Below, one piece after another: positions 1-5,639 of a DNA stretch of 16,677 bases. Under the pieces are notes generated by a model, which saw only the letters and a program-made list of their open reading frames with translations, was not told where the DNA came from and ran no database searches. Location: assembly GCA_030153045.1 (NCBI GenBank), contig JASLID010000014.1, positions 1 through 16,677 on the forward strand. The letters are read 5' to 3'. Origin of the DNA: Flavobacterium sp. (GTDB lineage Bacteria > Bacteroidota > Bacteroidia > Flavobacteriales > Flavobacteriaceae). Numbering within the stretch: position 1 is the first letter of the stretch; each line of letters opens with the position of its first letter. The position numbers and the translations under genes are program-made.

Positions 1-169
1 CCAATTCCTTTTTCCCTTTTAGAGCTTTATTTTGTTTAAAATAAGCTACAGGATCATAACCTTGAATAGCTACTTTATTCTCCAAATTGAAATTATTCAC
101 TTTTCTAACGGTTTGAGAAAAGCCAGACAGGGTAAATAATAGTGACCAAAAAAACAGTATCTTTTTCAT
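1..169 (-). CDS. YHS domain-containing secreted protein (partial)
   Basis: The reading frame begins at the ATG complementary to 167-169 and runs off the left edge; 56 codons are visible. The N-terminus is a clear signal peptide (MKKILFFWSLLFTLSGFSQ). It is followed by the motif AIQGYDPVAYF, the hallmark of the exported YHS-domain proteins common in Bacteroidota. YHS domains are often associated with metal or redox proteins, but no reaction is established for this group. The gene follows the Crp/Fnr gene on the same strand and has its own promoter-like -7 box and upstream TGT-N10-ACA site. It is therefore probably transcribed separately but co-regulated with the DM13/barrel genes. The family call is firm; the function is unknown. 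Confidence 0.8.
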   Translation of the reverse strand, partial: MKKILFFWSLLFTLSGFSQTVRKVNNFNLENKVAIQGYDPVAYFKQNKALKGKKEL

Positions 170-199
170 AATAATAAAACCATATTTAAATTAATACTG

Positions 200-207
200 T
201 AAAATTA
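200..207 (-). promoter_or_regulatory. Candidate -7 promoter box of the YHS gene
   Basis: On the minus strand this reads TAATTTTA, one base off the Bacteroidota -7 consensus TAnnTTTG. It lies 31-38 bases upstream of the YHS start codon. Its centre is exactly 33 bp from the centre of the upstream TGT-N10-ACA site, the same geometry as in front of the DM13 gene. Confidence 0.5.
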
Positions 208-228
208 TAATGAATCTAAAAATACTTT

Positions 229-244
229 TGTCGGCTACTTTACA
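229..244. promoter_or_regulatory. Candidate Crp/Fnr operator, copy 1
   Basis: TGTCGGCTACTTTACA is a 16-bp site with TGT...ACA ends, the form expected for a Crp/Fnr-family dimer. It is upstream of the YHS gene. It matches the site at 2427-2442 in 15 of 16 positions. If transcription starts about 7 bases after the -7 centre, the operator is centred near -40, the position of class II Crp/Fnr activation. The binding protein is inferred to be the product of the neighbouring regulator gene. Confidence 0.6.
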
Positions 245-257
245 GAAGAAACAAATT

Positions 258-938
258 TTATTGTAAGGCTGTAATATTGGGTATTACAATCTCTTTTCTA
301 TTGTATTCAAGTAATCCGTTTTCAACTAATTCATTAAGTAATGTTGTTGCTGTTTGTCTAGAAGTACATATAATTTGAGCAATATCACTTTGTGTTAGAT
401 AATTTTCAAGTGTCACGGTATTATCCTCAAATACACCTTCTTTTTCTGCCCATTCTTTTATAAAAGTAATTAGTCTTGTTTTAGCATCTTTAGAGACCAG
501 ATTGGTGTAATTGTTTTTTAAACGCTTCATTTTAAGCCCCACAAATTTCGTGTAGCCTAAAGCTAAACTTGGATTGCGAAGCATTAAATTTTCAAAATCT
601 GACATTAAAAAACTGCAGATAGAAACTTCATCGGTTAATACTTTGGCATACTCATTAACTTGTAGGTCACTTTCTAAAGTAAGTTCACCAAATAAATCCC
701 CCTTTTGAATGATATCTTTAATGGTTTCATTTCCTTCTTCATCTAAAGAAACAATTTTTATAGCGCCTCTTTTTAATAGAAAAATCCGTGGTGCTTCAGA
801 GTTTGAAAAATAAATAATTTCTCCCCTATTCGCTTTTTTAAAGCCAACAATAATACAAAGTTGTTTTATTTGAGCAAAGCTTAAAGTTCTAAATAATTTA
901 TGATCTCGTAAATACCAATACTTTAATTCTTCATACAT
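258..938 (-). CDS. Crp/Fnr family transcriptional regulator
   Basis: This 226-residue protein has the usual Crp/Fnr length. An N-terminal cyclic-nucleotide-binding-like beta-roll (about residues 20-120) contains GDLFGE at 80-85. The C-terminal winged helix spans about 181-211, with LTQSDIAQIICTSRQTATTL and the recognition helix around SRQT. The FNR N-terminal cysteine cluster is absent (Cys only at 28, 108 and 191), so an Fe-S oxygen sensor is unlikely; the ligand cannot be read from the sequence. The gene lies between the barrel gene (55 bases upstream) and the YHS gene. The two matching operator-like sites flanking this block suggest it activates both neighbours. An AT-rich palindrome just upstream of its start could serve autoregulation. 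Confidence 0.9.
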   Translation of the reverse strand: MYEELKYWYLRDHKLFRTLSFAQIKQLCIIVGFKKANRGEIIYFSNSEAPRIFLLKRGAIKIVSLDEEGNETIKDIIQKGDLFGELTLESDLQVNEYAKVLTDEVSICSFLMSDFENLMLRNPSLALGYTKFVGLKMKRLKNNYTNLVSKDAKTRLITFIKEWAEKEGVFEDNTVTLENYLTQSDIAQIICTSRQTATTLLNELVENGLLEYNRKEIVIPNITALQ

Positions 939-953
939 ACAAATTCTGTTTAT

Positions 954-979
954 TTGTTTAAATATACGTATTTAAACAA
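954..979. repeat. Perfect AT-rich inverted repeat upstream of the Crp/Fnr gene
   Basis: Arms TTGTTTAAATA and TATTTAAACAA (11 bp) flank TACG. It lies in the 55-base gap between the barrel stop and the regulator start. It could be an operator or a weak hairpin; there is no U-run that would make a good terminator. Confidence 0.4.
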
Positions 980-993
980 TTAATTGATCATCC

Positions 994-1920
994 TTAAAAA
1001 ACCGTTTTATAACTAAGACCCGCAGTTAGCGCTCTTGTAAGTCCGTCAGGTCTTTCTTTTCTAACCACAAATGGAGAAGCAATTGATGTCTCTAAATAGC
1101 TTTTTTTACCTAGTTTACAAGTGACGATAATATTACCATTTATGGTAAGTCCATCAGAGTCTTTTATAGTTTCACGTTGTCCTAAAATATTCTCAAAACT
1201 ATCTTCGCCTAAATGATAAATGAATAATAAATTAGGTCTAAAAGTGAATTTTTGATTCGTGGTTTTTAGCTTATAAGTCGATCTGAACAAAACATCCGAT
1301 TTTCTTTCCAATAAATTGGTTGTTTGGTAAAGATCTGTTCCTGAAAATTCACTTATGTAAGAGTTTTTATTATCTGTTAAAGGAATTTGAATAGCTGTAT
1401 TAAAATCCCATTTCTTATAATTATAATTAAGTCCTGCAATAATATCAAAAGTTCCTAAGCTTGATTGGTAAACCATAGGAAGCGCATAATTGTTTATTTT
1501 ATCATTTGAAGCTGTAAGTGGAATTTTTACACCTAACAATAAAGAAAAAAATTTCGCTTCATTTAGATCAACTTCTTTTGATTTGAATTTATAATTTCCA
1601 GTAAGAAAAACATCTCCAATATTACCTCTAGTGCCAAAATTCCCACTAGTAATTGATGATGTTACTTTTGTACTCATAGCAAATTGATTTGTAAAATCAC
1701 GAGTATAAGTTATGTATTGTGAAAAAACAGTTTCATCTTCCTCCGCTAATCCATAAACAGCTCCTATTTCGATACTGTTTTTAACATCTGTTTCTTGTCC
1801 TTTAAAAGCATTGCCTACAGAGCAAAATCCTGCATCACTACACCCTTGCGCGTAAATAGTAGAAAAGTAAACGCTACTAATAAAAAGGAAAAGTGAAATT
1901 TTAATTTGATATTTTTTCAT
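994..1920 (-). CDS. Outer-membrane beta-barrel protein (transporter-like)
   Basis: The start was set at the ATG at 1918-1920, because MKKYQIKISLFLFISSVYFSTIYAQ is a proper signal peptide. The ATG 12 bases upstream would add only MQLN before it. The mature protein (about 280 residues) alternates hydrophobic and polar residues, has many aromatics and ends in Phe (SYKTVF), as in outer-membrane barrels. After cleavage it begins with a short Cys pair region (GCSDAGFCSVG). It resembles barrels annotated as transporters or phenol-degradation MetA-type proteins, but the substrate is unknown. It follows the DM13 lipoprotein gene by 36 bases on the same strand, so the two are very likely co-transcribed from the promoter near 2400. 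Confidence 0.65.
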   Translation of the reverse strand: MKKYQIKISLFLFISSVYFSTIYAQGCSDAGFCSVGNAFKGQETDVKNSIEIGAVYGLAEEDETVFSQYITYTRDFTNQFAMSTKVTSSITSGNFGTRGNIGDVFLTGNYKFKSKEVDLNEAKFFSLLLGVKIPLTASNDKINNYALPMVYQSSLGTFDIIAGLNYNYKKWDFNTAIQIPLTDNKNSYISEFSGTDLYQTTNLLERKSDVLFRSTYKLKTTNQKFTFRPNLLFIYHLGEDSFENILGQRETIKDSDGLTINGNIIVTCKLGKKSYLETSIASPFVVRKERPDGLTRALTAGLSYKTVF

Positions 1921-1956
1921 GTTGAGTTGCATTTCTTTATACTAGCCAATTAGTAG

Positions 1957-2370
1957 TTATTTTAATTCAGCAATGGCGAAAAGATGGTTGTATTGCTGAC
2001 AATGAATTAGAACATATTTGTATGCAGACATATCAACAGAGTTGGGTATTAAATAAACTCTTGAAGACGTTAAGGCCCCTAAATTGACAAAAGTAATAGG
2101 CTCACTAGTTGTTGAAAGATACACTTTTAGGTCCGGTCCATCAGTGATGGTAAAATTATCCAGTAAAACTTTTTTCTGATTAATATCATTATAAATCTTA
2201 GCTAAACCAGTAACTGTAATCCCTGAGGTTGGTGTAAAAGGACCACTAGCCATTAAAGTGGCAAATTTAGAAATGGAATTGGGATTGCTATCCTCACTGG
2301 TTAAATCGCTTTCTTTTTCACATGAAATAAAAAAGACAAGAAATGCAGATAATATAATTTGCTTTAACAT
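1957..2370 (-). CDS. DM13 domain lipoprotein
   Basis: The 137-residue protein has a signal peptide ending in a lipobox (VFFISC, Cys17), so it is probably a lipoprotein of the cell envelope. Residues about 45-137 carry the DM13 pattern: GLAKIYND, a long hydrophobic stretch, TDGPDLKVYLST, VNLGAL, and the C-terminal YVLIHCQQYNHLF with the family's near-invariant Cys (Cys124). DM13 domains are proposed to act in electron transfer or redox chemistry; this is family knowledge, not shown here. It is the first gene of the block and is preceded by a -7 box at 2398-2405 and an operator-like site at 2427-2442. The YHS gene has the same arrangement, implying common control. Confidence 0.82.
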   Translation of the reverse strand: MLKQIILSAFLVFFISCEKESDLTSEDSNPNSISKFATLMASGPFTPTSGITVTGLAKIYNDINQKKVLLDNFTITDGPDLKVYLSTTSEPITFVNLGALTSSRVYLIPNSVDMSAYKYVLIHCQQYNHLFAIAELK

Positions 2371-2397
2371 GACAAGTTCTTTTTAAGTTAATAACAT

Positions 2398-2405
2398 CAA
2401 AATTA
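2398..2405 (-). promoter_or_regulatory. Candidate -7 promoter box of the DM13/barrel operon
   Basis: The minus strand reads TAATTTTG, an exact match to TAnnTTTG, 28-35 bases upstream of the DM13 start codon. The operator-like site lies 21 bases upstream of it, as at the YHS promoter. Confidence 0.6.
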
Positions 2406-2426
2406 TACCCTATATACGAGAATTTG

Positions 2427-2442
2427 TGTCGGCTAGTTTACA
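2427..2442. promoter_or_regulatory. Candidate Crp/Fnr operator, copy 2
   Basis: TGTCGGCTAGTTTACA differs from the copy at 229-244 by one base. Its centre lies 33 bp from the centre of the DM13 -7 box. Conservation of both sequence and spacing, next to a Crp/Fnr gene, is the evidence that this is a real operator. Confidence 0.65.
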
Positions 2443-2569
2443 TTAGGAGTGATTTATTTTAAAAATAGTACTGTTTTTTTTTTAAATTTACACCACCCAT
2501 TAAGCTATATGAGCTTTGGTAATAAATAAAAAATTAAAAATCAATTAATTACAACTCAAAATTTAAAAC

Positions 2570-3022
2570 ATGGTAAACAAATTATTTTTTTTAGGAATTT
2601 TATTTTTTTCAGGATGTGTATGTTCAAATGCTCAGGAAGTTGAGATTTTAGAAAATAAAGTAGTCTTAGACGGTAAAGAAATATTAAAATATGAGAAATT
2701 AAGCTTCAGTCAACATTCCTTCTACTCATTAGATGACAATGAAATTTTATTGTATAAATACAATGATAATGAAACTCCTAAATATACTGATGATGATTAT
2801 TTGGTTTTAAATTTCTTAACTGCTAAGAAAAAGGTAGAAACAAAAGATACCATGCACTCCGTTTCTGGAATAGGCCTAAATTCTAAAAAAAATATGCAAA
2901 AATTGCTTTCATGGTTATTAAAAGAAAAAGTGATCGGTACTGATGGCCAATTAAATTTAGACCGAGTGGATGTTTTTTACGAAAAGTATAACGAAAACAT
3001 CACTGAAAGAACCATGAGATAA
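2570..3022 (+). CDS. Small secreted protein, function unknown
   Basis: This 150-residue protein starts with a hydrophobic signal sequence (MVNKLFFLGILFFSGCVCSNAQ). The cleavage could be at SNAQ, or Cys16 could be lipidated. The mature part is acidic and rich in Asp, Asn and Tyr, with DNEILLYKYNDNETPKYTDD in the middle. I recognise no catalytic motif and no family. The gene is alone on the plus strand, divergent from the DM13 operon, and ends before the bidirectional hairpin at 3063-3092. It is probably a real gene because of the signal peptide and isolated context. Confidence 0.65.
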   Translation: MVNKLFFLGILFFSGCVCSNAQEVEILENKVVLDGKEILKYEKLSFSQHSFYSLDDNEILLYKYNDNETPKYTDDDYLVLNFLTAKKKVETKDTMHSVSGIGLNSKKNMQKLLSWLLKEKVIGTDGQLNLDRVDVFYEKYNENITERTMR

Positions 3023-3062
3023 TTATCGGTTTTAAAATAAGACTCGAGAAAAAATCAAATAA

Positions 3063-3092
3063 AAAAAGCCGTAAAAATCATTACGGCTTTTT
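3063..3092. terminator. Bidirectional intrinsic terminator
   Basis: A 12-bp stem (AAAAAGCCGTAA / TTACGGCTTTTT) with a 6-base loop has A/T runs on both sides. It sits between two convergent genes and can serve both. Confidence 0.9.
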
Positions 3093-3107
3093 CTTTCATT
3101 ATTAAAT

Positions 3108-4205
3108 CTATTTTACAAAGATTTCCTTCAATTGACCAATAACGTTTCCACTACCAGAAATGGTGATTTCACCAATTTTATCCGCGATTTTTTCCACGTA
3201 TTCCATTTCTTTCAACTTCCACAACATTTCGTTTTCTTCCATCAATTTAGCGGTATTCAATAAACTTCTTGTGGCGGCTGTTTCCTCACGTCTCATAATA
3301 CTGTTGGCTTGCGCTTTCTTTTCAGCAACCAAGACTTGATTCATAATTTCTTTCATATCACCTGGCAAAATCACGTCTTTGATACCAACATCAGAAACTG
3401 TCAAGCCTAAATCATTGATTTTTGTAGTCACTTCATCCAAAATTTCTTTGGCAAGTGTTTCTCTTTTACCCAACAATTCATCCAAGGTCAAAGCACCAAC
3501 AAACGTTCTCAAAGCCAATTGCATCAATACATACAACTGCTTTTCAAAATCTTTATTATCAGCTAAAGCTTTCAAGATATCGATAACCTGGTATCTGATA
3601 AAGAAATTAATTCTCAAAGCCGCTTTATCTTTGGTCAACAATTCCTGACCAGCCATTTCCATTTGTTGCTGTCTCATATCAATTGTTTTCACTTCAACAG
3701 GAATGGAGTTGTTCCAAAAATAGTAGGTACCTGCTGTCAATTCTTTAGTAAATGTACCATTGACAAACAACAAAGCTTTCTCGTTGCTCATTACTTGAAA
3801 CTTTCTGGTAAACAATTTTACTTTTGCGTTTTCCAACAATGCCATCGCAATTTGCTCCGTAATATTTACTTTAGACAAATCGGCTTTGATAAATTTGTTT
3901 TCAACATAATCTTTCCAAAAAGCATATCTACCAGTGGTTAATACTTCTTTAAAAATACCATTTACAGAGTACAATACAATTTCATTATCCCCTACTTCAA
4001 TTACTTCCAACATAGAAGCCAAAACTTCATTTTGCAATAAAATATTCAATTCGATAGGAGCGACAAATGATTGCTTCATTTCATATATCATGGCTTCTTT
4101 ATCACCAAACAACCAGTATTTCCCTTCAGTTAAGACTTGGATTAATTTTCTGTTTTCGAATACCAAACCTACTTGGTACGCATCGATTTTAATTCTTTTC
4201 AACAT
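3108..4205 (-). CDS. SPFH/band-7 (slipin-like) protein without membrane anchor
   Basis: The 365-residue protein has a band-7 core at about residues 165-300: VEVKTIDMRQQQMEMAGQE, LTKDKAALRINFFIRYQV, TLDELLGKRETLAKEI and GLTVSDVGIKDVILP. A charged, probably coiled-coil tail rich in Ala, Glu and Lys follows. Slipins and flotillins scaffold membrane microdomains, normally through an N-terminal hydrophobic helix. No such helix is seen here. Instead the N-terminal half contains three copies of a beta-rich unit (about 10-34, 73-97 and 140-164) with the pattern 'vnG-f-kvLT-G-Y-fW'. It is convergent with the upstream small gene and appears monocistronic. The family call is good; the partner and location are unknown. 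Confidence 0.8.
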   Translation of the reverse strand: MLKRIKIDAYQVGLVFENRKLIQVLTEGKYWLFGDKEAMIYEMKQSFVAPIELNILLQNEVLASMLEVIEVGDNEIVLYSVNGIFKEVLTTGRYAFWKDYVENKFIKADLSKVNITEQIAMALLENAKVKLFTRKFQVMSNEKALLFVNGTFTKELTAGTYYFWNNSIPVEVKTIDMRQQQMEMAGQELLTKDKAALRINFFIRYQVIDILKALADNKDFEKQLYVLMQLALRTFVGALTLDELLGKRETLAKEILDEVTTKINDLGLTVSDVGIKDVILPGDMKEIMNQVLVAEKKAQANSIMRREETAATRSLLNTAKLMEENEMLWKLKEMEYVEKIADKIGEITISGSGNVIGQLKEIFVK

Positions 4206-4490
4206 AATATTTCGTTTTTAATTCATTTTTTAAATAAGAAAACCTTTTTGCCTTCATCCTCCGAAAAAAACGGAAGAGCAGCTTGCTTTTTGGTGACTTC
4301 AATTGTTTTAAAGTTATTTTTTGAAAGATAATTTCAGTTGTTACTGAGGATATCGAATCAATCAAACTCAAAATAAAACAAGTATTCAAAATACAGTTCT
4401 GGTCTTACTGGTCCTGTCGTGAGTGTCAAATAGTAGCATTGCTGCTGCGATTTAACCGACAAAGACAAATCAGCTTTCTTTGTGCTATTC
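4206..4490. other. Spacer between SPFH gene and tRNA region
   Basis: No convincing gene is seen. A minus-strand frame of 44 codons (start complementary to 4490-4492, stop at 4358-4360; MNSTKKADLS...) sits directly downstream of the tRNA fragments but has no supporting signal or motif. A 66-codon frame at 4189-4389 overlaps the SPFH start and looks like chance. Confidence 0.4.
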
Positions 4491-4510
4491 ATTTTTACGA
4501 GTGAATAAAC

Positions 4511-4611
4511 TCTGGCTTACAGATTTTAAGTCTATAAAAACTACAGTAAAAGTGTAGTGCTCCAACCGCTGAGCTATCCCGATTTTGACGGGAGAAGGAT
4601 TCGAACCTTCG
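4511..4611 (-). pseudogene. Scrambled tRNA pieces: 3' half, 5' half with Lys(TTT) arm, Leu(TAA)-like arm
   Basis: Read on the minus strand: a T arm (GAAGG-TTCGAAT-CCTTC, 4610-4594) and 3' acceptor strand TCCCGTC come first. After four bases a 5' half follows (1-7 at 4583-4577), with D stem GCTC/GAGC and a complete anticodon arm CTACA-CTTTTAC-TGTAG (4557-4541, anticodon TTT). The two acceptor strands pair over 5 bp (TCCCG/CGGGA), so this may be a second permuted gene. A second anticodon-like arm ATAGA-CTTAAAA-TCTGT (4535-4519, anticodon TAA) follows. Its T arm is degenerate (GAGT/ACTC). As a normal-order tRNA nothing here closes. It is either decayed or an unusual split arrangement. Confidence 0.4.
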
Positions 4612-4615
4612 CATC

Positions 4616-4690
4616 CATTCTATTGTTCTACCAACTGAACTATCACAGCATAACTGTGAGTGGGAATCGAACCCACGACCCATAGATCCG
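4616..4690 (-). tRNA. Candidate circularly permuted tRNA (3' half before 5' half)
   Basis: On the minus strand the 3' half comes first: anticodon-stem strand TCTAT (4686-4682), variable loop GGGTC, T arm GTGGG-TTCGATT-CCCAC, and acceptor strand TCACAGT (4659-4653). After only three bases the 5' half follows: acceptor strand GCTGTGA (4649-4643), TA, D stem GTTC/GAAC with loop AGTTGGTA, A26, and anticodon-stem strand ATAGA (4623-4619). The acceptor strands pair over 7 bp (one G-U) and ATAGA pairs perfectly with TCTAT. All four arms of one tRNA are thus present in permuted order. The anticodon cannot be read because the loop would have to be joined from both ends. A rival local hairpin, CCATA/TATGG, overlaps the 3' half. 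It could also be the decayed junction of two tandem tRNAs. Confidence 0.45.
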
Positions 4691-4696
4691 TTATGG

Positions 4697-4775
4697 TGGA
4701 CCGTTTTTTGGAAAACCGTCCCAAAACCTTCAAATCAAGTTGCACAGATACTTATAATACTTCCCAGTAATAGTA
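4697..4775. repeat. Two imperfect hairpins beside the scrambled tRNA segment
   Basis: At 4697-4720 a minus-strand hairpin (GACGGTTTT...AAAACGGTC, one G-G mismatch) precedes the 3' tRNA half. At 4746-4778 arms AGATACT/AGTATCT enclose an inner TACT/AGTA stem. Neither has a U-run, so they are not ordinary terminators. Confidence 0.35.
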
Positions 4776-4824
4776 TCTACAATGGTGCTATACAGAAACA
4801 CGCAACAGGACTTGTTTGATATTG

Positions 4825-5211
4825 TTATACTTCTATAATTTTAATATTATAAGGATCGCTAACCTCTTTTATTATAATTTTTTCAAGGTTAAATCCTATA
4901 TAATGAGGAGTCCAGCAATCTGATACTTCTGTGGCCACCTCATGTCCGTTTCCACAGGTTTTATTCATCCCATCTAAACCGGAACTACCACAACAACCCT
5001 GAAATCGACTAACATACTTATGATTTTTTAAGTGATAGTCACCCAAAGCAACTACTAATTCTTTAACTTCATTTTCCGTTAATATGGAAAACTTATTTTT
5101 CTCGATGGCATCCGTATTATCGTATAATTTGAGTGTATCTTCTTTAACTTCTAAAAGATCTTCTGTCAATTTCTGTTTACAGATTCTGCAATAAATTCTA
5201 ATTGTTCTCAT
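4825..5211 (-). CDS. Small Cys/His-rich protein, probably zinc-binding, unknown function
   Basis: This 128-residue cytoplasmic protein has a Cys-x2-Cys knuckle at the N-terminus (Cys8, Cys11). The C-terminal half has a conserved-looking cluster: GCCGSSGLDG (Cys73, Cys74), TCGNGHE (Cys86, His90) and DCWTPHY (Cys99, His103). The spacing suggests one or two structural zinc sites. I recall similar stand-alone proteins in Bacteroidota but cannot name a family. The gene lies between the Leu(TAG) tRNA and the scrambled tRNA segment, all on the same strand, so it is embedded in the tRNA cluster. It has no signal peptide or membrane segment. A role in tRNA biology is only suggested by position. Confidence 0.7.
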   Translation of the reverse strand: MRTIRIYCRICKQKLTEDLLEVKEDTLKLYDNTDAIEKNKFSILTENEVKELVVALGDYHLKNHKYVSRFQGCCGSSGLDGMNKTCGNGHEVATEVSDCWTPHYIGFNLEKIIIKEVSDPYNIKIIEV

Positions 5212-5245
5212 AACATATAAATTTCTTCAGCAAAGATGCAAGCAC

Positions 5246-5270
5246 TACTACGCAATTATTCTGCGTAGTA
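5246..5270. repeat. Hairpin downstream of the Leu tRNA
   Basis: Perfect 9-bp arms TACTACGCA and TGCGTAGTA flank a 7-base loop, with no U-run after it on the minus strand. Just beyond it, GCTTGC (5243-5238) could pair with the 5' end of the Leu tRNA (GCAAGGA), which would place this hairpin inside an enlarged tRNA. Confidence 0.55.
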
Positions 5271-5278
5271 AAAAATAG

Positions 5279-5351
5279 TACAGAAAGAGAGATTCGAACT
5301 CTCAGGATTCTGATTCTAAATCAGACGCGTCTACCATTTCGCCATCCTTGC
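5279..5351 (-). tRNA. tRNA-Leu(TAG)-like, aberrant (no long variable arm)
   Basis: The 5' part is typical of Leu: GCAAGGATGGCG, D arm GCG/CGC with TGGTAGA, and anticodon arm TCTGA-TTTAGAA-TCAGA (anticodon TAG, reads CUA/CUG). The T arm GAGAG-TTCGAAT-CTCTC is perfect. However, the variable region is only ATCCT, where bacterial tRNA-Leu should have a long stem. The acceptor closes poorly with the immediate 3' strand TTTCTGT (three Watson-Crick and three wobble pairs). A better acceptor partner (TGCTTGC, 6 of 7 pairs) lies about 40 bases downstream, beyond the hairpin at 5246-5270. Either it is a divergent or decayed tRNA or it carries an insertion before its 3' strand. Confidence 0.6.
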
Positions 5352-5431
5352 ATATTTGTCGATTGAAACTAAACTCCGTGAATCAAAATCAGATATATAA
5401 TGAAAATCTATTGTTAATTCATTTTATACCT

Positions 5432-5448
5432 GACTGCCACTGGCAGTC
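5432..5448. repeat. Small palindrome GACTGCCACTGGCAGTC
   Basis: Perfect 8-bp arms surround a single central base, 20 bases downstream of the Pro tRNA on the minus strand. There is no U-run. It looks like one of the short interspersed palindromes of this region. Confidence 0.5.
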
Positions 5449-5467
5449 CTCCTCTTATTATCAAATG

Positions 5468-5539
5468 TCTGAGAAGTAGGATTCGAACCTACAACCTCCT
5501 GCGTCCAAGGCAGGTAAACAACCATCGTTATCTTCCCAG
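5468..5539 (-). tRNA. tRNA-Pro(TGG), divergent
   Basis: The cloverleaf closes over 72 bases: acceptor CTGGGAA/TTCTCAG (7 pairs, one wobble) with discriminator A, anticodon arm CCTGC-CTTGGAC-GCAGG (anticodon TGG), variable loop AGGTT and T arm GTAGG-TTCGAAT-CCTAC. The D arm is weak (AAC/GTT, 3 bp). Position 8 is G instead of the near-universal U. It may function, but it looks unlike a typical bacterial housekeeping tRNA-Pro. Confidence 0.7.
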
Positions 5540-5549
5540 AGTTAATTTT

Positions 5550-5634
5550 GGGTGTTTGGGTCCCGATAGCGATCGGGAGAACCCTGTTCTTCGGATTCAC
5601 ATTCCGAGATTTTACCAAATAAACTAAAAACACC
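5550..5634 (-). tRNA. tRNA-His(GTG)-like with hairpin-extended T arm
   Basis: The acceptor GGTGTTT/AAACACC pairs perfectly. The register with 5634 as G-1 pairs it with a discriminator C, the His identity signature. The D arm is GTTT/AAAT and the anticodon arm is TCGGA-ATGTGAA-TCCGA (anticodon GTG). The T arm is abnormal: after GGGTTC comes the palindrome TCCCGATCGCTATCGGGA (5578-5561), then CCC. This makes the gene about 12 bases too long and destroys the GTTCRANNC loop. It is either a dead copy or a tRNA carrying an insert that must be removed. Confidence 0.6.
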
Positions 5635-5639
5635 ATGTG

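Noticed and set aside
4189..4389. Minus-strand 66-codon frame overlapping the SPFH start
   Set aside because: Overlaps a real gene start, has low-complexity basic sequence, and shows no motif or promoter.
4495..4683. Minus-strand 62-codon frame across the scrambled tRNA segment
   Set aside because: It consists of translated tRNA T-arm and D-arm sequence; the RNA interpretation explains it fully.
5246..5270. Hairpin as a terminator for the tRNA array
   Set aside because: No U-run follows the stem on the minus strand; the T-run lies before it.
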